Source of the DNA: an uncultured Oscillospiraceae bacterium
GTDB taxonomy: Bacteria > Bacillota_A > Clostridia > Oscillospirales > Oscillospiraceae
DNA: 10,072 bases
Direction of reading: 5' to 3'
Assembly (NCBI GenBank): GCA_944386965.1
Contig: CALXDE010000234.1
Span: 1-10,072, forward strand
The position numbers and the translations under genes are program-made. Shown here piece by piece: positions 7,000-10,072 of the stretch; position 1 is the first letter of the stretch, and the number at the start of each line of letters is the position of its first letter. The notes beneath the pieces are model-generated. The model made no database searches, had not been told where the DNA came from, and worked only from the letters and a program-made list of their open reading frames with translations.

Positions 7000-7021
7000 G
7001 TGGCAGAGGGGGAATGGAGCG

Positions 7022-7876
7022 ATGGAGAGAACCTATGCCATCCTGGGAGGCGATCGGCGCCAACTGCGTCTGGCGGAACTTCTGCGGCGGGACGGACACC
7101 CGGTGTTCCTCTGGGGAGTTGGCCGGGCAGATGAGGCGGCGCTGGGGGAGGCGGCGTCATCGGACGTGGTGATCCTGCCTCTGCCGGTTTCCCAGGACGG
7201 TGCCACCCTGTATCTGCCGCTGGCGGACACACGGCTGGCACTGGAGGAGCTGTGGCCGCTTCTGGACTGCCGCCGGCAGCTGATCTGTGGCGGAAACCTG
7301 TCCCGGGAATTGTTGGAACAGGCGGCCGGGAGGGGCCTGAAAATCACAGACTACTTTGCCCGGGAGGAAGTCCAGATCGGAAACGCCGTCCCAACGGCGG
7401 AGGGCGCGGTCCAGACGGCTATGGAGGCCATGGACCGGACGATTCACGGCGGAAAGGCCCTGGTGATCGGTTATGGCCGTATCGGAAAGGCGCTGGCCCA
7501 GGATCTCAAGGGATTGGGGGCGGAGGTAACCGTCTCCGCCCGGAAGTACAGCGATCTGGCCTGGATCGCGGCCCGGGGATACCGGGCGCTGGAGAGCGGC
7601 CGGTTGGCGGGACACCTGGGGGCGTTTGATGTGGTGTTCAACACCGTCCCGGCAGAGCTTCTCCGCCGGACGGAGCTGTCAGAGCTCAAGCGTGGCTGCG
7701 TTGTCATCGATGTGGCCTCGGACCCCGGCGGGGTGGATCATGCCGCCGCCGACGCGCTGGGAATCCAGGTGATCTGGGCCCGCGGCCTGCCCGGCAGGGT
7801 CGCCCCGGCCACGGCGGCGCAGGTGATTCGCGACGCCATCTATCACATCTTAGAAGAGCGGGGGGAACCCATTTGA
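7022..7876 (+). CDS. dpsA: dipicolinate synthase subunit A (DpsA/SpoVFA)
   Basis: One of two subunits that oxidise a dihydrodipicolinate-pathway intermediate to dipicolinic acid in the mother cell; dipicolinate with calcium then loads the spore core and gives heat resistance. The 284-residue protein (B. subtilis SpoVFA ~297) opens with YAILGGDRRQLRLAELL, typical of the family. It has a nucleotide-binding Rossmann segment VIGYGRIGKALA (148-159), followed by ASDPGGVD (232-239) and ARGLPGRVAPATA (253-265). I chose ATG 7022 because it follows GAGGGGG at about nine bases. An upstream in-frame TTG at 6968 would lie inside the preceding hairpin and add 18 atypical residues. The stop overlaps the dpsB start as TTGA, so the two are co-translated. 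Unlike the B. subtilis spoVF operon, no asd, dapG or dapA follows. Confidence 0.93.
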   Translation: MERTYAILGGDRRQLRLAELLRRDGHPVFLWGVGRADEAALGEAASSDVVILPLPVSQDGATLYLPLADTRLALEELWPLLDCRRQLICGGNLSRELLEQAAGRGLKITDYFAREEVQIGNAVPTAEGAVQTAMEAMDRTIHGGKALVIGYGRIGKALAQDLKGLGAEVTVSARKYSDLAWIAARGYRALESGRLAGHLGAFDVVFNTVPAELLRRTELSELKRGCVVIDVASDPGGVDHAAADALGIQVIWARGLPGRVAPATAAQVIRDAIYHILEERGEPI

Positions 7877-8448
7877 AACCTACACGAGTCGGCTTTGCCA
7901 TCTGCGGGTCCTTCTGTACCCACAGCAAGGCGCTCCAGGCTCTGGAGTGTCTGACGCAGATGTATGAAACCGTTATTCCCATTTTATCAGAGAGCAGCTG
8001 TTCCACGGACACCCGCTTCGGCACGGCTCAGGCGCTGGCGGAGCGGGTGCGGGAGCTGACGGGCCGGGAGCCTGTCACCTCGGTCCGGGAGGCGGAGCCT
8101 ATCGGCCCCAAGGGGCTGCTGGATGTGCTGGTGATTGCGCCCTGCACCGGCAATACCGCGGCGAAATTGGCTGCCGGCGTGACCGACGGGGCGGTGACCA
8201 TGGCCGCCAAGGCCCACCTGCGGAACGGCCGGCCGGTGGTGCTGGCCCTGGCCAGCAACGACGGGCTCTCCGGCGGCGCCAAGAACATCGGAGAATTGCT
8301 CAATCGAAAGCAGTATTTCTTCGTCCCCTTCGGCCAGGATGACCCGGAAAAGAAGCCGTGCTCCCTGGTGGCGGACTTCTCGCAGATCATCCCCGCCGTG
8401 GAGGCGGCCATGGAGGGGCGGCAGCTTCAGCCCATCCTGCTGCGCTGA
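7873..8448 (+). CDS. dpsB: dipicolinate synthase subunit B (DpsB/SpoVFB)
   Basis: Flavoprotein-fold partner of DpsA, required for dipicolinic acid synthesis during sporulation. The 191-residue protein (B. subtilis SpoVFB ~200) begins MKPTRVGFAICGSFCTHSKA, the characteristic family N-terminus. It carries PCTGNTAAKLA (90-100) and ASNDGLSGGAKN (127-138), matching the flavin-binding region of the phosphopantothenoylcysteine decarboxylase-like flavoprotein fold. It starts with TTG at 7873, overlapping the dpsA stop as TTGA; a G-rich stretch at 7860-7866 serves as ribosome site. The rare start plus overlap implies that its translation depends on dpsA. It is followed after 17 bases by a perfect 14-bp palindrome. 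Function is inferred from family and pairing, and both agree. Confidence 0.94.
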   Translation: MKPTRVGFAICGSFCTHSKALQALECLTQMYETVIPILSESSCSTDTRFGTAQALAERVRELTGREPVTSVREAEPIGPKGLLDVLVIAPCTGNTAAKLAAGVTDGAVTMAAKAHLRNGRPVVLALASNDGLSGGAKNIGELLNRKQYFFVPFGQDDPEKKPCSLVADFSQIIPAVEAAMEGRQLQPILLR

Positions 8449-8465
8449 ACCGATGAAAAACGGAT

Positions 8466-8497
8466 ATGCCGCTCTCTTTGACCAAAGAGAGCGGCAT
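8466..8497. repeat. perfect 14-bp inverted repeat between dpsB and ldh
   Basis: ATGCCGCTCTCTTT (8466-8479) and AAAGAGAGCGGCAT (8484-8497) are exact reverse complements around the 4-base loop GACC. It begins 17 bases after the dpsB stop and ends 73 bases before the ldh ATG. The A/T pairs lie at the loop end and the G/C pairs towards the base, with no T run following on the plus strand. That is unlike the other hairpins here, so a terminator is possible but an operator or mRNA element is also plausible. Confidence 0.6.
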
Positions 8498-8570
8498 GCT
8501 GTGTACGGCTCATAAAATCGACGGTACTGTGCACACTAGCTCCATCACAGGAGAAGGGGGCACATGCACC

Positions 8571-9515
8571 ATGCTCAATCCCAGAAAAGTCGCGGTGATC
8601 GGATGCGGCGCCGTGGGGGCATCCATCGCCTTCACGCTTATGCAGCGGGGACTGTTTTCGGAGATGGTCCTGATCGACAGCAACATCCAGAAGGCGGAGG
8701 GGGAGGCCATGGATCTCAGCCACGGTCTGCCCTATATTGCCGCCATGGACATCCGGGCGGGGAGCTACGACGATGCCGCGGACAGCGCCCTGATCATCCT
8801 GGCCGCCGGCGTCAACCAGCGGCCGGGAGAGACGCGGCTGGAGCTCATCGGAAAGAACACGGCCATTCTCCAGTCCATTCTCCCCCAGATCACCAGCCGG
8901 GGCTTTGAGGGGATTCTGCTGCTGGTCACCAACCCCGTGGATGTTCTCACTTACGCCGCGTGGCATCTGTCCGGATACCCGAAGTCCCGGGTGATCGGCT
9001 CGGGGACGGTGTTGGACACAGGGCGGCTGAAATACCTCCTGGGGGAGCGGCTCCATGTGGACGGCCGGAGCGTCCACGCCTTTATCATCGGCGAACACGG
9101 GGACAGTGAGCTGGCCGTGTGGAGCAGCGCCAATGTCTCCGGCATGGACCTGCCGGCGTTTTTCCATCTCCAGGGGGTGACGGATCAGGAGAAGGTCCTG
9201 CGGCAGACCTATGAGGACGTGCGGGACAGCGCCTATGCCATCATCGCCCGCAAGGGCGCCACCTACTATGGCATCGCCATGGCCGTCGCCCGGATCGCCG
9301 AGAGTATTGTCAAGGACGAGCGGGCCGTGCTGCCGGTGTCAGTCCTGCTGGAGGGGGAGTACGGCCTCCACGGGCTGTGTCTGAGCATCCCCTCCATTGT
9401 GGGGCGAAACGGCCTGGAACAGGTGCTGGAAATCCCGCTGGACGCGGGAGAGCGGGAGGCGCTGCGCGCCTCCGCCGGACAGCTGCGCCAGGTCATCCGA
9501 GAGCTGTCTCTATAG
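8571..9515 (+). CDS. ldh: L-lactate dehydrogenase
   Basis: NAD-dependent cytoplasmic enzyme that interconverts pyruvate and L-lactate, regenerating NAD in fermentation. The 314-residue protein has GCGAVG (11-16) and D36 (NAD preference). The substrate loop VNQRPGETRL (81-90) has Q83, the residue that marks lactate rather than malate dehydrogenases, and R89. It also has TNPVDV (120-125, N121), D149 and R152, the catalytic H176 in GEHGDSE (174-180), and T231. The allosteric fructose-1,6-bisphosphate residues R173 and H188 of Bacillus stearothermophilus LDH correspond to K154 and H169, so control by that effector is uncertain. I chose ATG 8571, preceded by GGAGAAGGGGG with about ten bases between; the frame is open back to 8466 but that part is the palindrome. 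A -10-like TAAAAT (8513-8518) lacks a -35. It converges on a carboxyltransferase gene. Confidence 0.95.
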   Translation: MLNPRKVAVIGCGAVGASIAFTLMQRGLFSEMVLIDSNIQKAEGEAMDLSHGLPYIAAMDIRAGSYDDAADSALIILAAGVNQRPGETRLELIGKNTAILQSILPQITSRGFEGILLLVTNPVDVLTYAAWHLSGYPKSRVIGSGTVLDTGRLKYLLGERLHVDGRSVHAFIIGEHGDSELAVWSSANVSGMDLPAFFHLQGVTDQEKVLRQTYEDVRDSAYAIIARKGATYYGIAMAVARIAESIVKDERAVLPVSVLLEGEYGLHGLCLSIPSIVGRNGLEQVLEIPLDAGEREALRASAGQLRQVIRELSL

Positions 9516-9516
9516 A

Positions 9517-9559
9517 CGGTCCGGCGGGGAAGAAAACCGGGACAGGTTTGGCCGGACCG
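9517..9559 (+). repeat. stem-loop directly after ldh
   Basis: CGGTCCGGC (9517-9525) and GCCGGACCG (9551-9559) pair perfectly over 9 bp. Inside, AAACC (9534-9538) pairs with GGTTT (9545-9549) around a 6-base loop, with an 8-to-1 asymmetric internal loop between the stems. It starts one base after the ldh stop and is followed three bases later by the main terminator hairpin, giving the ldh mRNA a doubly structured 3' end. It may protect the transcript or assist termination. Confidence 0.5.
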
Positions 9560-9562
9560 CAA

Positions 9563-9600
9563 AAAAACTGGTGTGCCACGGAAGCGGCACACCAGTTTTT
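9563..9600. terminator. bidirectional intrinsic terminator between ldh and the carboxyltransferase gene
   Basis: AAAAACTGGTGTGCC (9563-9577) and GGCACACCAGTTTTT (9586-9600) pair perfectly over 15 bp around an 8-base loop. A G/C-containing stem is flanked by an A run on one side (seven A from 9561) and five T on the other, so it works as an intrinsic terminator on both strands. It sits between convergent genes ending at 9515 and 9630. Confidence 0.92.
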
Positions 9601-9629
9601 CAGAATCAGACGATGCCAGGGGAATCGGT

Positions 9630-10072
9630 TCAGATGCTCCTGTCCTCCACATACAGCTCCCGCACAGCGTTGGGATCGACCGCCGCCTGGGGAGGCGCGG
9701 CGGGGGAGGGGGCGGGGGCAGCGGCCGGCTCGTCGTGAGGGCCGTCCCGCCACTGGATGAACTTCTCCGCCACCTGGGGGAACAGTGCCAGGGAGAGGAC
9801 ATCCTCCTCGCTCTTGGCGATGTCCTTGAACTCCTCCTTGTACTTCTCCAGCTCCGGCTCCAGCAGATCGGCGGGGCGGCAGGTGATCACGTCCTCGGGC
9901 TTGATATTGGCCTTGGCCCGAACGTCCTCGTTGACCTTGCCGGGCAGGGCGCCGTACTCGCCCTTGAGCATGGCCCGGGACTCCTTGGTGAAGGTCTTGT
10001 ACCGCTCGCCCAGGATCACGTTCATCACCGCCTGGGTGCCCACGATCTGGGAGGAGGGGGTCACCAGCGGGG
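9630..10072 (-). CDS. oxaloacetate decarboxylase alpha / pyruvate carboxylase subunit B-type carboxyltransferase (C-terminal part)
   Basis: Last ~147 residues of a biotin-dependent carboxyltransferase subunit; the 5' part lies beyond the right edge. The visible start PLVTPSSQIVGTQAV and the following NVILGERYKTFTKESRAML match the conserved region near the end of the TIM-barrel/PYC_OADA domain, followed by GEYGALPGKVNEDVR and the helical segment typical of OadA/PycB. After FIQWRDG comes a short Ala/Pro linker (about 20 residues) and then only DPNAVRELYVEDRSI and the stop. No biotinyl domain with an AMKM lysine follows, so biotin must be on a separate carrier protein. The enzyme would transfer carboxyl between oxaloacetate (or pyruvate) and carboxybiotin, possibly in a sodium-pumping decarboxylase. 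Which reaction applies cannot be decided from this fragment. It converges on ldh, which shares the pyruvate node. Confidence 0.88.
   Translation of the reverse strand, partial: PLVTPSSQIVGTQAVMNVILGERYKTFTKESRAMLKGEYGALPGKVNEDVRAKANIKPEDVITCRPADLLEPELEKYKEEFKDIAKSEEDVLSLALFPQVAEKFIQWRDGPHDEPAAAPAPSPAAPPQAAVDPNAVRELYVEDRSI

Noticed and set aside
6968..7021. N-terminal extension of dpsA starting at an in-frame TTG
   Set aside because: It would begin inside the right arm of a hairpin, lacks a ribosome site, and the family-typical N-terminus begins at the ATG at 7022.
8466..8570. N-terminal extension of ldh starting at the ATG in the palindrome
   Set aside because: The 35 extra residues encode the inverted repeat and leader. 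The standard LDH N-terminus before GCGAVG begins at 8571, which has a purine-rich ribosome site.
1..10072. tRNA or rRNA genes, CRISPR arrays, insertion sequences, phage or defence modules, toxin-antitoxin pairs
   Set aside because: None seen. All substantial gene space is filled by recognisable housekeeping, sporulation and fermentation genes, with no terminal repeats, transposase motifs or regularly spaced repeats.

Overview
The window is GC-rich DNA with dense, mostly short-spaced genes, AGGAGG-type ribosome binding sites and A/T-edged hairpin terminators. It carries both subunits of dipicolinate synthase, so the source is very probably an endospore-forming Firmicute. High GC, a fermentative gene set (L-lactate dehydrogenase and a stand-alone oxaloacetate decarboxylase/pyruvate carboxylase-type carboxyltransferase) and the DnaG and MurC motif variants suggest a gut clostridium of the Oscillospiraceae (Flavonifractor/Intestinimonas/Oscillibacter type). 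That placement is inference.

Left part, minus strand: dnaG primase (1-1742, only its last residues cut off by the window edge); an Sfp-type 4'-phosphopantetheinyl transferase (1889-2500) with its own near-consensus promoter; then a two-gene unit transcribed murC (3224-4585) -> YbaK/ProX-type tRNA deacylase (2651-3208), closed by a hairpin at 2608-2634.

Middle: a compact divergent promoter region (4586-4757) separates murC from a plus-strand pair, cca (tRNA nucleotidyltransferase, 4758-6080) and nfo (endonuclease IV, 6077-6916), which overlap by GTGA. After a 14-bp hairpin come dpsA/spoVFA (7022-7876) and dpsB/spoVFB (7873-8448), overlapping by TTGA. A second perfect 14-bp hairpin precedes an L-lactate dehydrogenase (8571-9515).

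Right end: two tandem hairpins, the second a textbook bidirectional terminator, lie between ldh and a convergent minus-strand carboxyltransferase subunit (9630 to beyond the edge) that lacks a biotinyl domain.

Functionally this is a chromosomal core region: replication, cell-wall precursor synthesis, tRNA maturation and quality control, base-excision repair, spore dipicolinate synthesis and pyruvate/oxaloacetate metabolism. I see no phage, transposon, CRISPR, toxin-antitoxin or defence module, no tRNA or rRNA gene, and no clear new multi-gene system. The points most worth a second look are regulatory: the terminator-like hairpin abutting the murC Shine-Dalgarno, the unusual palindrome before ldh, and a possible SigK-type promoter before dpsA. 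There are also a few protein-level oddities. No stretch above 300 bases lacks a gene.
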